Shown here piece after piece: positions 13,800-14,231 of a stretch of 14,231 nucleotides of DNA. The stretch is from Candidatus Thorarchaeota archaeon (GTDB taxonomy: Archaea > Asgardarchaeota > Thorarchaeia > Thorarchaeales > Thorarchaeaceae). The translations under genes and the position numbers were made by a program. How positions within the stretch are numbered: the stretch's first letter is position 1; each line of letters begins with the position of its first letter. The DNA lies in NCBI GenBank assembly GCA_016840245.1, contig JAEOST010000481.1, positions 1 to 14,231 of the forward strand, written 5' to 3'. Below the pieces are notes generated by a model. The model saw nothing but the letters and a program-made list of their open reading frames with translations. It had not been told where the DNA came from and made no database searches.

Positions 13800-14231
13800 A
13801 TGACCGACTATAAGGTGAAAGATATTGGTCTTGCTGAAGAAGGCAGGATGTTGATTGAGTATGCAGAGAAGCACATGCCGGTGCTCATGCATCTCAGAAA
13901 GAAGTACTCTAAAACCAAGCCTTTGAAGGGTATGAAGATTGCAGGTTGCCTTCACGTTACAAAGGAAACCGCAGTTCTTGTGGAAACCCTACAGGCTGTT
14001 GGTGCTGAGGTTGCATGGTCTGGGTGCAATCCCCTATCAACAAACGATAAGGTCGCTGCAGGACTTGCAGCAGCTGGAGTGCCTGTCTATGCTTGGCACA
14101 ATCTGAACACTGAGGAATACTACTGGTGTATCGAGGAAACTCTCAAGATAGGACCTACCCTCACACTTGATGATGGTGCAGATCTCATTTTTACAATTCA
14201 CAATAAACACCCTGAACTTATCCCCGGTCTC
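13800..14231 (+). CDS. ahcY: S-adenosylhomocysteine hydrolase (adenosylhomocysteinase), 3' truncated
   Basis: This is the N-terminal 144 codons of an enzyme that reversibly splits S-adenosylhomocysteine into adenosine and homocysteine, relieving product inhibition of methyltransferases. The frame is open to the window end; the whole protein should be about 410-430 residues. The start [16 protein letters not shown] is typical. Further signatures are [33 protein letters not shown], a [14 protein letters not shown] segment and [11 protein letters not shown], all from the substrate-binding domain. The NAD-binding domain lies beyond the window. I chose ATG 13800 from homology; an in-frame GTG at 13791 with AGGG upstream would add three residues. 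It is divergent from the double Lrp-type regulator and shares its short control region. Confidence 0.94.
   Translation, partial: MTDYKVKDIGLAEEGRMLIEYAEKHMPVLMHLRKKYSKTKPLKGMKIAGCLHVTKETAVLVETLQAVGAEVAWSGCNPLSTNDKVAAGLAAAGVPVYAWHNLNTEEYYWCIEETLKIGPTLTLDDGADLIFTIHNKHPELIPGL

Noticed and set aside
1..14231. CRISPR arrays, insertion sequences, tRNA or rRNA genes
   Set aside because: I found no spaced direct repeats, terminal inverted repeats with a transposase, or cloverleaf-forming segments by reading. The intergenic gaps are too short to hide most of these, but small RNAs cannot be ruled out by eye.

Overview
The window looks like a stretch of archaeal chromosome, most likely from an Asgard-group archaeon such as Thorarchaeia. 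This is an inference from content, not a phylogenetic test. Supporting signs are TATA-type promoters, Shine-Dalgarno starts, a tungsten-type aldehyde:ferredoxin oxidoreductase, archaeal-style Lrp regulation, stand-alone SCP2 proteins, and a leucine-rich-repeat protein of the 'IDLxPLxxC' type that I associate with Asgard genomes. Base composition appears moderate and even throughout. I see no mobile element, CRISPR array, tRNA or rRNA. Coding density is high and no gene-free stretch reaches 300 bases.

Left block (1-6848, all + strand): the 3' part of an acyl-CoA synthetase is followed, after a TATA-like promoter, by a tightly packed probable operon. Its genes are a small SCP2 lipid-carrier protein, a D-2-hydroxyacid dehydrogenase, an FGGY sugar kinase, a class II (FucA-like) aldolase and an aldehyde:ferredoxin oxidoreductase. 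Gaps between them are 2 to 15 bases. The simplest reading is a route in which a ketose is phosphorylated and split into dihydroxyacetone phosphate and a small aldehyde. The aldehyde would then be oxidised to an acid with ferredoxin, and the resulting hydroxyacid handled by the dehydrogenase. The substrate cannot be read from the sequence. A second SCP2 paralogue (6845-7183, - strand) closes the block by running into the oxidoreductase gene from the other side.

Middle block (7184-11151): a surface-anchored M1-type zinc peptidase (+) faces a short gamma-class carbonic anhydrase-like protein (-). Next is a multi-pass DUF4184/YdjM-like membrane protein (+), whose end overlaps a convergent LRR protein gene (-).

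Right block (11152-14231): a DUF1028 Ntn-hydrolase-like protein with its usual C-terminal PG_binding_2-like tail (+), a six-span DUF998-like membrane protein (+), and a double-length Lrp/AsnC-type regulator (-). The last gene is the 5' end of S-adenosylhomocysteine hydrolase (+), which runs off the window and begins at 13800. The regulator and ahcY are divergent. Their 88-base spacer holds a palindromic TATA element and a 15-base dyad suited to an Lrp-type operator.

The most interesting items are the kinase-aldolase-ferredoxin oxidoreductase operon flanked by two SCP2 paralogues, and the compact shared control region in front of ahcY. I do not claim a proven new system.
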